NCBI RefSeq assembly: GCF_011299575.1
Contig: NZ_CP049863.1
Location: 248,001-312,000 of the forward strand
DNA length: 64,000 nt
Direction: 5' to 3'
Source: Leucobacter viscericola
GTDB lineage: Bacteria > Actinomycetota > Actinomycetes > Actinomycetales > Microbacteriaceae
Under the pieces are notes generated by a model. The model had not been told where the DNA came from and made no database searches. It saw nothing but the letters and a program-made list of their open reading frames with translations. This document shows positions 52,351 to 61,133 of the stretch, in pieces (position 1 is the stretch's first letter; the number at the start of each line of letters is the position of its first letter). A program made the position numbers and the translations under genes.

Positions 52351-53259
52351 TTACTTGTTCTTGCGAACCTGATCCTCGGAATCCTTGAGGATCTCCTTGA
52401 GCTCGCTGGTTGGCGTCTTGACCATGATCGCGCTGTCGCCCGAGTTCTCGAGCACGCCAGCCTGCACGTCCTTGTTCGTCTGGTAGATCTCAACGAGCTT
52501 CTTGTACGTCGGGTTGTCAGCATCCTTGGCCTTGGCCGCAAAGATGTTGATGAAGTACTTGGCGCCCTCGTCTTCCGGGTCATCCTGGTAGAGCGCGTCC
52601 GAGAACTTCAGGCCAGCGTCGGTGACGAAGTCGTTGTTCACAACGGCTGCGTCGACGTCTGCGAGGGAGGTAGCGGTGAACGACGCGTCCATCTCGGTTA
52701 CCTTCACCTTAGAGGCGCCGGCATCAATGTCGTCGGGCGTCGAGAACAGCGTGCCGCCATCCTTGAGCTTGATAAGGTCTGCCGACTGCAGCACGTTTAG
52801 CGCGCGAGCACGGTTGGTGGGGTCCGACGGAACGGCGACCGAACCACCCTTCGGGATCTCGTCGAGCTTCTTGTGCTTCGTTGAGAACACCGCCAGCGGG
52901 TAAATGGCGGTCGAACCGATCGCAACCAGGTCATCGTTGTTTGCCACGTTGTAGTCGGCGAGGTAGACGATGTGCTGGAACTGATTGAGGTCGAGTTCAC
53001 CGGCGCTCAGCGCAGGGTTCGGCTGGTTGTAGTCGGTGAAGTCAACAAGGTCAACCTTGATGCCCTCGTCGGCTGCGGCCTTGGTGAACGTCTTCCAGTA
53101 GGGGTCGCTCGCGCCAACAACACCGATGCGCACCGTTTCAGAGGAGTCACTCTTGCTGTCGGACTTGCCGCTGTCGGACGCGGGAGCGGAGCAGCCGGTC
53201 AGGATCAGCGCGAGGGCGGCAATGGAGGCGGCGACTACGCCGCGCTTCTTGAAAGTCAT
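52351..53259 (-). CDS. metQ: Methionine-binding lipoprotein MetQ
   Basis: 302 residues. MTFKKRGVVAASIAALALIL leads to the lipobox LTGC (Cys23), so the mature protein is lipid-anchored. The NlpA/MetQ fold follows, with IGVVGASDPYWKTF, ELDLNQFQHIVYLADYN and GSVAVPSDPTNRARALNVLQ. It delivers methionine to MetNI. The start at 53259 (AGGAA upstream) is chosen because longer upstream frames would spoil the signal peptide. No SAM riboswitch was recognised in the 190 bp upstream. Confidence 0.94.
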   Translation of the reverse strand: MTFKKRGVVAASIAALALILTGCSAPASDSGKSDSKSDSSETVRIGVVGASDPYWKTFTKAAADEGIKVDLVDFTDYNQPNPALSAGELDLNQFQHIVYLADYNVANNDDLVAIGSTAIYPLAVFSTKHKKLDEIPKGGSVAVPSDPTNRARALNVLQSADLIKLKDGGTLFSTPDDIDAGASKVKVTEMDASFTATSLADVDAAVVNNDFVTDAGLKFSDALYQDDPEDEGAKYFINIFAAKAKDADNPTYKKLVEIYQTNKDVQAGVLENSGDSAIMVKTPTSELKEILKDSEDQVRKNK

Positions 53260-53450
53260 CGTGTTCCTAAAGTTGGATTGAACGTGTTGAATACGTTTCA
53301 AGCCTGGCGTACCTCTACAAGCCTGCGAAATTTCGCTGTCACACAGTGTCATCCAGGTACGCAGGTGAAGCATGGGATACTGGTGGTGTCGCCGAATCGG
53401 CGCCGGCGGGCAGGCCGAAGCTCACTCCTTGAAAGGAACCCTCCGTTCAC

Positions 53451-54893
53451 ATGAACCAGCGAGCCGTGTCTCATCTTGAAGCGTGGAAATCAAAGCAAGA
53501 ACTCGCCGAGCGGATGATCCCGCTCATTGGCCAGCTCTACCGCGATCACGATGTGGTGATGTCCGTGCACGGGCGAAGCCTTGTTGGTCGCTCCGCGATC
53601 GACATCATCCGCGCGCACAGCTACGCGCGCAAGATCGACGAGGTTGAGTTGCCGCTCGCCGAAACCTCCGCAATTGTTGAGGCGCTGGCCACGATTCAGC
53701 CAGGCCCGGTGTCCGTTGACCTCGCGCTGCTCGCGAACGAATTCAGGGCTTCAGGATCGCAGGATCTCGAGGGCTACCTGCGTGGAGTGCTTGCCCCCGC
53801 GATCGGCGCCCAGCCCGGCACCGGCACCGACGTGGTGCTGTACGGCTTCGGTCGTATCGGTCGTCTGCTCGCCCGCATCATCATTGACCACTCGGGCAGT
53901 GGTAATGGCCTCAACCTGCGCGCCATCGTGGTGCGCAAGGGCGCCGAGAACGACCTCGTGAAGCGCGCAAACCTGCTGCGCCGTGACTCGGTGCACGGCC
54001 CCTTCAACGGCACCATCAAGGTACTTGAAGACGAGAACGCGATCCTCGCAAACGGTGTGCGCATTCAGGTCATCTACTCGAACGACCCCGCGACGGTCGA
54101 CTACACCGAGTACGGCATCGAAAACGCGATCCTCGTTGACAACACCGGCCGCTGGCGCGATGCCGAGGGGCTTTCTCAGCACCTCGAGCACACCAAGGGC
54201 ATCTCTCGTGTGCTGCTCACCGCACCCGGCAAGGGCGACATGCTGAACGTGGTCTACGGCGTCAACAACGACAAGATCACCGACGCGCACACGATCCTCA
54301 GTGCCGCCTCCTGCACGACCAACGCCATCACCCCCGTGCTGAAGGTGATCAACGACAAGTTCGGCGTCAAGCAGGGGCACGTCGAGACCGTGCACTCGTA
54401 CACAAACGACCAGAACCTGATCGACAACTTCCACAAGGGCGATCGCCGCGGCCGCTCGGCAGCGCTCAACATGGTGCTTGCTGAGACCGGTGCCGCAAAG
54501 GCCGTGTCCAAGGCTCTCCCCGAGTTCGAGGGCAAGCTGACGGGCAACGCGATTCGCGTTCCCACACCCGACGTGTCGATGGCCGTGCTCAACCTGCAGC
54601 TTGAGACCGAGACCGACCGCGACGAGATCAACGCGTTCCTCGAGAAGGTGTCGCTGACGGGCGCACTGCGCACGCAGATCGACTACGTTGAATCGCCCGA
54701 GATTGTTTCGACCGACTTTGTCGGCTCAAACCGCGCGGGCATCGTTGACGGTCTCGCGACGATCGTGACCGGCAATACCGCGATTCTCTACGTCTGGTAC
54801 GACAACGAGTACGGCTACAGCTGCCAGGTCGTTCGCATCATTGAACAGCTTGCTGGCAGCCACCCTGCGCATCTTCCTGCGCTGGAGGCGTAG
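53451..54893 (+). CDS. gapB: Glyceraldehyde-3-phosphate dehydrogenase, long actinobacterial type
   Basis: 480 residues. About 115 N-terminal residues precede the NAD(P)-binding domain, which begins VVLYGFGRIGRLLARIII. The catalytic cysteine is Cys288 in SAASCTTNAITP; TVHSYTNDQNLID and WYDNEYGYSCQVVRI follow. This extended form matches Corynebacterium GapB, which favours the gluconeogenic direction with NADP; that assignment is inferred from length and layout. AAAGGA precedes ATG 53451. A universal stress gene follows on the same strand. Confidence 0.9.
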   Translation: MNQRAVSHLEAWKSKQELAERMIPLIGQLYRDHDVVMSVHGRSLVGRSAIDIIRAHSYARKIDEVELPLAETSAIVEALATIQPGPVSVDLALLANEFRASGSQDLEGYLRGVLAPAIGAQPGTGTDVVLYGFGRIGRLLARIIIDHSGSGNGLNLRAIVVRKGAENDLVKRANLLRRDSVHGPFNGTIKVLEDENAILANGVRIQVIYSNDPATVDYTEYGIENAILVDNTGRWRDAEGLSQHLEHTKGISRVLLTAPGKGDMLNVVYGVNNDKITDAHTILSAASCTTNAITPVLKVINDKFGVKQGHVETVHSYTNDQNLIDNFHKGDRRGRSAALNMVLAETGAAKAVSKALPEFEGKLTGNAIRVPTPDVSMAVLNLQLETETDRDEINAFLEKVSLTGALRTQIDYVESPEIVSTDFVGSNRAGIVDGLATIVTGNTAILYVWYDNEYGYSCQVVRIIEQLAGSHPAHLPALEA

Positions 54894-54957
54894 TCTTAAG
54901 AAATAGCCCCGAGTAGCGCTTTCCGAGCAACACCCGAAGAAGAGAGAAAGGCCGGAT

Positions 54958-55803
54958 ATGTCCGAGAAATATCTCATTGGAGTCGACGGATCTGAACAGA
55001 GCCAGGTCGCACTCGCCTGGGGGCTCGCACGGGCCACCGAGCGTGGTGCTGATGTCGAGCTGCTTCACGTCGCAGACGATTCATTCTTGTCTGAGAGTGT
55101 GGCCTTTCTCTCGGAGGCTCAGCAGGCTTCCGAGCAAATGCTCGCGGCAGAGATTGAGCACGCCCGCAGCATTGGCTTCACCGGAAACGTAACCGGTACC
55201 GCGGTTGTGGGCCACCCGATCTCAGAGGTCGAGGAGGCCTCGCGCCGCGCGGATCTGCTGATCCTTGGCGCGCACAGCGGCAGCCGTCTCGCCGGCTCGT
55301 TCTTTGGTACCCGCGCGGTGAAGGCAGCGGCTACGGCTCACTGCCCCGTCGCCGTGATTCCGAAGACCGATGTGCGGCCAAACGCCGGTGTGGTTGTTGG
55401 CATCGACGGTTCTGACGCCTCGAAGGTTGCGATCGCCTACGCTGCTGAGGAAGCTTCGTTCCGCGGGGTTCCCCTCATCGCCGTGTATGCGTGGATGCCA
55501 CCGCTCACACCGGGGCTCGAGTACCTGTGGAGCGAAGAGCTCGTGGACTCGCAGCGTTCGGCTGCCGAGGAAGCGATCGCCATTGGTGTTGCGGGTCTCG
55601 CGGAGCGCTACCCCGATCTGGTCATTCAGCGCGAGATCGTGCAGGCGCCGCCTGTTGCGGCCCTTGTGCAGGCTGCCGAGGGTGCCGAACTGCTGGTCGT
55701 GGGCAGCCGCGGTCGCGGTGGCCTCACCCGTCTGCTGCTCGGGTCCGTCAGCCACGGCGTGCTGCAGGCGCTCCCCTGCCCCGTCATCGTGACGCGAGCA
55801 TAA
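54958..55803 (+). CDS. Universal stress protein, two UspA domains
   Basis: 281 residues. Two tandem domains (about 1-140 and 141-281) start YLIGVDGSEQSQVALAWGLA and VVVGIDGSDASKVAIAYAAE. Each ends in an ATP-binding glycine motif: ILGAHSGSRLAGSFFGTRAV and VVGSRGRGGLTRLLLGSVSH. Tandem Usp proteins bind ATP and are linked to dormancy and stress survival in other actinobacteria; the role here is unknown. AGAAAGG precedes the ATG. Confidence 0.93.
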   Translation: MSEKYLIGVDGSEQSQVALAWGLARATERGADVELLHVADDSFLSESVAFLSEAQQASEQMLAAEIEHARSIGFTGNVTGTAVVGHPISEVEEASRRADLLILGAHSGSRLAGSFFGTRAVKAAATAHCPVAVIPKTDVRPNAGVVVGIDGSDASKVAIAYAAEEASFRGVPLIAVYAWMPPLTPGLEYLWSEELVDSQRSAAEEAIAIGVAGLAERYPDLVIQREIVQAPPVAALVQAAEGAELLVVGSRGRGGLTRLLLGSVSHGVLQALPCPVIVTRA

Positions 55804-55815
55804 GGGAGAACACAC

Positions 55816-56457
55816 ATGGCAGCTCGGATTGAACGGCTCGTTACCGTCGGTATGTTTGGTGCGGGTCGACCCGGGCTGCCACCGGAGGGCGTTGAACTTG
55901 AGAACAACGTCTGGCTAGTGGGCGACGATGAGCAAGTGCTCATCATTGATGCGGCCCACGACGCCGATGCGATTGTTCGTGCCGTGGGCGAGCGTGAGGT
56001 CTTGGGCCTCCTGCTCACCCACGGTCACGAGGATCACATCAACGCGGCAGTCGCCACTGCACAGGCGCTGGATACGCATATTTACCTTCACCCGAGTGAC
56101 CTGTTTCTCTGGCAGGAGTTCTACGGTGACACACCACCAGACTTTGAGCTCAGCGATGGTGCCTCGTTTATGGTCGCGGGAGTCGACATCGCGACGGTTC
56201 ACACTCCCGGGCACACGCCGGGATCCGTGTGTTTTGTGGCCTCCGGGCTCGGCACGGTTTTCTCAGGGGACACACTGTTTCAGGGCGGTCCGGGGGCGAC
56301 CCGCTGGGAATACTCAAGCTTTCCGCAGATTGTTGAGTCGATCCGTACCCGCCTGTTCACGCTGCCGGGCGCAATGGGCGTCAACCCCGGGCACGGCGAC
56401 AGCACCTCGATCGCTGCCGAGCAACCGTCGCTAGAGGCCTGGCTCGCGCGTGGCTGA
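55816..56457 (+). CDS. Metallo-beta-lactamase fold hydrolase
   Basis: 213 residues. LLLTHGHEDHINAAVATAQ is the HxHxDH metal motif; HTPGHTPGSVCFV and FSGDTLFQGGPGATRW supply the third His and bridging Asp. It resembles glyoxalase II/persulfide-type hydrolases rather than lactamases; substrate unknown. It starts 12 bp after the stress gene and overlaps the next gene by 8 bp, so the three likely form an operon. Confidence 0.92.
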   Translation: MAARIERLVTVGMFGAGRPGLPPEGVELENNVWLVGDDEQVLIIDAAHDADAIVRAVGEREVLGLLLTHGHEDHINAAVATAQALDTHIYLHPSDLFLWQEFYGDTPPDFELSDGASFMVAGVDIATVHTPGHTPGSVCFVASGLGTVFSGDTLFQGGPGATRWEYSSFPQIVESIRTRLFTLPGAMGVNPGHGDSTSIAAEQPSLEAWLARG

Positions 56458-57373
56458 TAACGGCTCGGGCCTGCACGCGGTACTTGAGCGAGGCGCGGTT
56501 GTTCTTGACGGCGGGCTTGGCACGCGGCTAGAAACTCGCGGAAACGATGTTTCCTCCGCCCTCTGGTCGGCCGAGATCTTGCGGCTGCGCCCCGAGGAAG
56601 TTCGGGCGGCACACCGCGACTTTTTTGACGCGGGCGCGCGGGTCGCGACGACCGCCTCCTATCAGGTCAGCTACAACGGCTACGCCCAGATTGGCGTTGA
56701 CGCAGAAATCGTCGACGAACTGCTGGTGAGAAGTGTCGAGGTGGCGAAACAGGCTCGCGTAGAGAGCGGTCTAACGGGCGCTGATGCGTGGGTGCTGGCG
56801 TCTGTGGGGCCCTATGGGGCGTCTCTTGGCAACGGCAGCGAATACACGGGCGACTACGACCTCAGCGAGGCTGAGTTGACTGTCTGGCACGAGCGCCGCC
56901 TTCAGGTACTCGATGCTGCGAGCCCAGATGCGCTGCTGTGTGAGACGATTCCGAGTAATGCTGAGGCACGGGCCCTGCGTAATGCGCTCGGAGACCTTGC
57001 CACACCCGTAATCTTGAGCTTTACCGTGGCCGAGGGGCGATTGCGCTCGGGTGAGTCCCTTGCGGAAGCAGTGCGCATCGCAGAAACTATTCCGGGTATC
57101 CTGGCCGTTGGCGTGAACTGCTCTTCCGTGGCAGACACGGATCGTGCGCTTCGCATCATGCGGGAGGCGAGTGGCTTACCGCTGATCGCCTACCCAAACA
57201 GCGGTGAGGTGTGGGATGCGGAGTCGCGAAGCTGGTCGGGATCGGCCAGTTCCGTCGCATCGTACGTGCCCGGCTGGCGTGAGCTGGGCGTCAAACTCAT
57301 CGGCGGCTGCTGCCGGGTCGATACGGCCGAGCTTGCGGCGATCGCGGCTGCAACGACGCAGCCGCGATCCTGA
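56450..57373 (+). CDS. mmuM: Homocysteine S-methyltransferase
   Basis: 307 residues. AVVLDGGLGTRLETRGND at the start, LAVGVNCSSVADTD with the first zinc cysteine, and KLIGGCCRVDTAEL with the two adjacent zinc cysteines define the family. It makes methionine by transferring a methyl group from S-methylmethionine or SAM to homocysteine. The GTG start at 56450 overlaps the upstream hydrolase. It lies a few kb from the methionine importer. Confidence 0.93.
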   Translation: MADNGSGLHAVLERGAVVLDGGLGTRLETRGNDVSSALWSAEILRLRPEEVRAAHRDFFDAGARVATTASYQVSYNGYAQIGVDAEIVDELLVRSVEVAKQARVESGLTGADAWVLASVGPYGASLGNGSEYTGDYDLSEAELTVWHERRLQVLDAASPDALLCETIPSNAEARALRNALGDLATPVILSFTVAEGRLRSGESLAEAVRIAETIPGILAVGVNCSSVADTDRALRIMREASGLPLIAYPNSGEVWDAESRSWSGSASSVASYVPGWRELGVKLIGGCCRVDTAELAAIAAATTQPRS

Positions 57374-57378
57374 ACCGA

Positions 57379-58263
57379 CTACTCAGATGCCGCGTTGATC
57401 TTCGCCTCAGTCACGGCCCCCGACTCGGAGTGGTACTTCTTGAGTAGCTTTTCGTAGGTGCCGTCATCGATCAGCTCTTGCAGAGCGCCGCGCACAGGCT
57501 CAGCAAGTTCGCTGCCGCGAGGTACTGGGAAGCCATAGGGTGCAGTGTCGAACATGTCGCCGACGATCTCGAGTTTTCCGTCAAGGGCGTCGATTGCGTC
57601 GATCGTCACGGGTGAATCAGCAGAGAAGGCGTCCGCTGCTCCCATGAGAACGGCGTTTGTGACCTCCGGTTGCCCCGTGTAGGGAAGAATTTCGATGGGC
57701 TGTTTGCCAGCCGACTCGCACTTTTTGCTTCGCTCCGGCAGCTCGGTCAGCTGCTGAGTTGCGCCGGTCATAACGGCGATCTTCAGGCCGCAGGCGTTGT
57801 CAGGATCAACCTTGCTTCCCTTGGGCGCCGCCCAGAGAGTCCCGGCAGAGTAGTAGTTGACGAAGTCGACGACCTTTTCGCGCTCGCGGGTGTCGGTGAA
57901 GGATCCGACGCCGAGGTCAATGGCTCCCCCCTCGATGCGGGGCAGGATGTTGTCGAAAAGAAGCAGCTCGTAGTCAACCTTGAGGTCGAGTTTCTTCGCA
58001 ATTGCCTCAACGAGTTCTACGGCCCAGCCCGTTGGTGTGCCGTCGTCAGTTTTGAACTCGTTGGGCGGATAATCGGTGATCGTGCCAATGTGCAGCACCC
58101 CAGACTTCTGAATGTCTGCCCAGCTTCGTGCGCTGTCGGAGCTGCCCGCAGTCGTTGCGCTCTTCTGTTCTGGGGTCGAGTCTGCGGACGAGGATCCTGC
58201 GCAACCAACGAGAGCGAGAAGTGTGGCCGCAGCAAGCGCGGCTGAGAGGATTCGTTTCTTCAC
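57379..58263 (-). CDS. Amino-acid-type ABC transporter substrate-binding lipoprotein (family 3)
   Basis: About 294 residues. KKRILSAALAAATLLALVGC gives a lipobox with Cys21. The periplasmic-binding fold shows GVLHIGTITDYPPNEFKT, GWAVELVEAIAKKLDLKV and IEGGAIDLGVGSFTDTRERE, typical of polar amino acid binding proteins. No permease or ATPase gene is adjacent, so it is an orphan component within this window. GTG 58263 is chosen because GATAAT lies 6 nt upstream; GTG 58269 is the alternative. Confidence 0.9.
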   Translation of the reverse strand: MKKRILSAALAAATLLALVGCAGSSSADSTPEQKSATTAGSSDSARSWADIQKSGVLHIGTITDYPPNEFKTDDGTPTGWAVELVEAIAKKLDLKVDYELLLFDNILPRIEGGAIDLGVGSFTDTREREKVVDFVNYYSAGTLWAAPKGSKVDPDNACGLKIAVMTGATQQLTELPERSKKCESAGKQPIEILPYTGQPEVTNAVLMGAADAFSADSPVTIDAIDALDGKLEIVGDMFDTAPYGFPVPRGSELAEPVRGALQELIDDGTYEKLLKKYHSESGAVTEAKINAASE

Positions 58264-58322
58264 TTGCACATTATCTCGAACGGCACCAGGCCAATCCGTT
58301 CAGATGACCCAGTGTGACAACC

Positions 58323-58880
58323 TCAGCCGAGGTTGTTTTCGTTCCAAGGCAGCGAGTGGAACACGCGGTCGTGGTACACCATCGGGGCACTGCTCGATCC
58401 AAAGTGTGCGCCAAGAACCTCAGCCACAACAATCACCGACGATCCGACTCCGAGCGAGTGGAGGGTGCGGCAGCGCAGAGCAACCCTGGTGTCACGCAGA
58501 AACGGCTCGCCCGTTTCTAGGTACTCCCAGCCCTGATCGTCGGTGAACCGCTCGGAGCCCGACACCGCGAACAACTGGGCGATATCCGCGTGACGGTTGT
58601 CGAGCAGATGGACGAGATACGAATCCGCGCCGAGAATGCCACCGGCACTTCCCGTGGCTCGAGTGACCGAAAACGAGAGGGCGGGTGGATCAATTCCCAC
58701 GGAGGCAACACTCGATGCGGTGAGCCCCACCGGGCCCTCCGGGGTCTGTGCCGTGATCAAAGAGATGCCGGCCGGGTGCTCTCGGAAGGCGCGTTTGAGG
58801 GCATCCGCCCCGTCAAATTCAACCGGCGCAGGTGATCCGTCTTGCGTGAAGCTCATTCGTAACTGACCCTTCGTGGACAT
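58323..58880 (-). CDS. Flavin reductase family protein
   Basis: 185 residues. LKRAFREHPAGISLITAQ, VGLTASSVASVGIDPPALSF and YLVHLLDNRHADIAQLFA match the FMN-binding flavin reductase-like domain, with HDRVFHSLPW near the end. Such proteins reduce FMN with NAD(P)H for partner monooxygenases or act alone. The start may be 58880 or the ATG at 58856, which has GAAGGG about 10 nt upstream. No monooxygenase partner lies nearby. Confidence 0.88.
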   Translation of the reverse strand: MSTKGQLRMSFTQDGSPAPVEFDGADALKRAFREHPAGISLITAQTPEGPVGLTASSVASVGIDPPALSFSVTRATGSAGGILGADSYLVHLLDNRHADIAQLFAVSGSERFTDDQGWEYLETGEPFLRDTRVALRCRTLHSLGVGSSVIVVAEVLGAHFGSSSAPMVYHDRVFHSLPWNENNLG

Positions 58881-58963
58881 CTCGATATTTCTCTACCTGT
58901 GATTGCAACTACAGGATCAATGTAATCATTCCCGCGGATGCTTACCCGGAGTACGCTGGCAAT

Positions 58964-59449
58964 ATGAAGCTGCGAGAGATTCCATTCCTGACCATCGATG
59001 GCGAAAAGACGACGCTCGCTGAGTATGCCGACGAAGTCGTATTGGTCGTCAACGTGGCCTCGAAGTGCGGGCTGACACCACAGTACGAAACCCTCGAAGA
59101 GCTGCAGGCGAAGTACAAGGATCGCGGCTTCACCGTACTGGGCTTCCCCTGCAACCAGTTCCTTGGCCAAGAGCCGGGAACTGCCGAAGAAATCAAGGAG
59201 TTTTGCTCCATGACCTACGGGGTCTCCTTCCCGCTCATGGAGAAGATCAAAGTCAATGGTCGCCACCGGCACCCGCTGTATGACGTGCTGAGAAACGTGC
59301 GTGACGCGGACGGTAAAAAGGGTCGTGTGAAGTGGAACTTCGAGAAGTTCGTGATTGCACCCGACAACTCGATTAGTCGTTTTCGCCCCGCTGTCGTGCC
59401 CGATGATCCCGCCGTTATCTCCGTGATTGAGGCGGCTCTCCCCCGCTAA
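58964..59449 (+). CDS. Glutathione peroxidase family protein
   Basis: 161 residues. The peroxidatic residue is Cys35 in VNVASKCGLTPQYE, a cysteine rather than selenocysteine form. GFPCNQFLGQEPG and VKWNFEKFVIAPD supply the Gln, resolving Cys and Trp. Actinobacteria lack glutathione in general, so the reductant is probably thioredoxin. TACGCT lies 6 nt before ATG 58964, a leaderless layout. Confidence 0.93.
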   Translation: MKLREIPFLTIDGEKTTLAEYADEVVLVVNVASKCGLTPQYETLEELQAKYKDRGFTVLGFPCNQFLGQEPGTAEEIKEFCSMTYGVSFPLMEKIKVNGRHRHPLYDVLRNVRDADGKKGRVKWNFEKFVIAPDNSISRFRPAVVPDDPAVISVIEAALPR

Positions 59450-59491
59450 GCAGCCGATCTGGCATGCTCCACCGCCCGTGGCAACATGGGC

Positions 59492-59550
59492 GGTACTTGG
59501 TGTTGCTATCTACCGGTACTCGGTGGTACTATCTAGTGGTAGCTAGTAAC
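59492..59550. promoter_or_regulatory. Direct-repeat operator/promoter region of padR
   Basis: A 21 bp element at 59492-59512 recurs at 59515-59535 with 18 of 21 bases identical, both ending CTATCTA, with a 23 bp period (about two helical turns). The second copy runs into GTGGTAGCTAG, forming an imperfect dyad with CTATCTA. It lies 20-80 bp before padR, as expected for an autorepressor site. Confidence 0.55.
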
Positions 59551-59571
59551 ACAGAGTAGAGGAAGGGAGCT

Positions 59572-59922
59572 ATGGCAAAACAAATCTCCGAGATGCTGAA
59601 GGGCACACTCGACGGCATCGTGCTTGCGATCCTCGCTGACAGGCCGGCCTACGGCTACGAGATCACCTCGCAGCTGCGCGACCACGGTTTCTCCGACATT
59701 GTCGAGGGCACCATCTACGCGCTGCTCGTGCGCATCGAACAGCGTGGTTTTGTCGACGTTGCAAAGGTGCCCTCTGAGAAGGGGCCGCCTCGCAAGGTCT
59801 ACACCCTGAACGCCAAGGGTCGTGAGTATCTCGATGAATTTTGGACAACCTGGAGCTTTCTTTCCGAGCGGATCGAAGAGCTTCGCAACACAAGTAGTCA
59901 CCTCGATGGAGAAGGAAAGTAA
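59572..59922 (+). CDS. PadR family transcriptional regulator
   Basis: 116 residues. LKGTLDGIVLAILADRPAYG, YEITSQLRDHGFSDIVEGTI and YALLVRIEQRGFVDV form the winged-helix domain. PadR proteins usually repress adjacent exporter genes and are released by a bound drug. It is the first gene of an operon with a DUF1048 protein and an ABC exporter. GGAAGGGAG precedes ATG 59572. Confidence 0.93.
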   Translation: MAKQISEMLKGTLDGIVLAILADRPAYGYEITSQLRDHGFSDIVEGTIYALLVRIEQRGFVDVAKVPSEKGPPRKVYTLNAKGREYLDEFWTTWSFLSERIEELRNTSSHLDGEGK

Positions 59923-59924
59923 TC

Positions 59925-60287
59925 ATGGCTGCAGGATGGATTGAAACAGTAACCGGCTCGTTCGAAGATAAGAAGCGCTGGCGGCAGTACAAGGCCCGCA
60001 AGCAGAACTTGCCGCAGAACTACCGCACCGCAATAGACGGGCTCGAGCGCTACTTTATGTACGCTGGCGCGATTGTGAAGGGCGACATCATGATGCAGAT
60101 GATGGAGGATCTGCTTGACCTGATCGAGCAGGCCGCCGCAGATGCGACGCCGATCCGCGACATCGTTGGCGACAACCCGGTCGAGTTCGCTGAAGCGTTC
60201 CTGCTGAACTACGAAGACGGCCGCTGGGTCAACAAGGAGCGGAAGCGCCTCACTGACTCAATCGACAAGGCCGTGAGCGAGTCCTGA
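59925..60287 (+). CDS. DUF1048 family protein
   Basis: 120 residues, soluble and mostly helical. IETVTGSFEDKKRWRQYKAR and FAEAFLLNYEDGRWVNKERK mark the family, which is found between padR and DrrAB-type exporter genes. Function is unknown; a regulatory or assembly role for the exporter is inferred only from context. It starts 2 bp after padR. Confidence 0.9.
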   Translation: MAAGWIETVTGSFEDKKRWRQYKARKQNLPQNYRTAIDGLERYFMYAGAIVKGDIMMQMMEDLLDLIEQAAADATPIRDIVGDNPVEFAEAFLLNYEDGRWVNKERKRLTDSIDKAVSES

Positions 60288-60314
60288 TCCTCACTGCTGA
60301 GGGGAGAACATGAA

Positions 60315-61133
60315 ATGTCGAACAATCAAATCCCTGAGCCCGCCGTGCGGGTCAGGGGCGTAGAAAAATCGTTTAAGGATCTGCACGTGCTGCAGGGGGT
60401 CGACCTTGAGGTCGCCCCGGGGAGCATTTTTGCGCTGCTCGGTTCGAACGGCTCGGGAAAAACCACGCTGGTGCGAATCCTCTCCACCCTGTTGAAGGCT
60501 GACGCGGGCTCCGCAACGGTTCACGGATTTGACGTTGCCGCGCAAGCTGAGAGTGTGCGAGAGTCGATCAGTCTCACGGGTCAGTTCACCGCTGTTGACG
60601 ATGTGCTGACGGGGCGCGAGAACCTCGTGCTTGTTGCTCAGCTGCGCCACCTTCAGAATCCCGGTGCCGTGGCAGACGAGCTGCTCGAGCGGTTTTCGCT
60701 CACCGAGGCAGGAAAGCGCAAAGCTGGCACCTACTCGGGTGGCATGCGTCGCCGACTTGATATCGCCATGAGCTTGATCGGCAATCCGCCCATCATTTTT
60801 CTTGATGAGCCCACAACCGGTCTTGATCCGCAAGCCCGCATTGAAGTGTGGCAAACCGTGAAGAAACTGGCCAACAGCGGCACCACCGTGCTGCTCACCA
60901 CGCAGTACCTCGACGAGGCGGAACACCTCGCGGATCGCATCGCGATTCTGCACGGTGGCCGCATCATTCAAAATGGCACGCTTGACGAGCTTCGCCGGCT
61001 CCTACCGCCCGCGAAGGTTGAGTATGTCGAAAAACAACCTTCACTCGAAGAGGTGTTCCTCGCCCTAGTTGGTGAGGGTGCCTCCGATGCGGCCGATGCA
61101 GCCGATGTCGGCGGCGCAGGAAAGGAGTCATGA
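60315..61133 (+). CDS. ABC exporter ATPase, DrrA type
   Basis: 272 residues. Walker A LLGSNGSGKTTLVRIL, signature TYSGGMRRRLDIAMSLIG, Walker B IIFLDEPTTGLD and H-loop LLTTQYLDEAEHLADR are intact. The C-terminal DrrA-like region has VEYVEKQPSLEEVFLALVGE, then an Asp/Ala-rich tail. It energises export of a drug or lipid by the next gene. The stop overlaps the permease start by 4 bp. Confidence 0.93.
   Translation: MSNNQIPEPAVRVRGVEKSFKDLHVLQGVDLEVAPGSIFALLGSNGSGKTTLVRILSTLLKADAGSATVHGFDVAAQAESVRESISLTGQFTAVDDVLTGRENLVLVAQLRHLQNPGAVADELLERFSLTEAGKRKAGTYSGGMRRRLDIAMSLIGNPPIIFLDEPTTGLDPQARIEVWQTVKKLANSGTTVLLTTQYLDEAEHLADRIAILHGGRIIQNGTLDELRRLLPPAKVEYVEKQPSLEEVFLALVGEGASDAADAADVGGAGKES

Noticed and set aside
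53260-53450. SAM or other methionine riboswitch before metQ
   Set aside because: No conserved riboswitch core could be recognised by eye in this leader.
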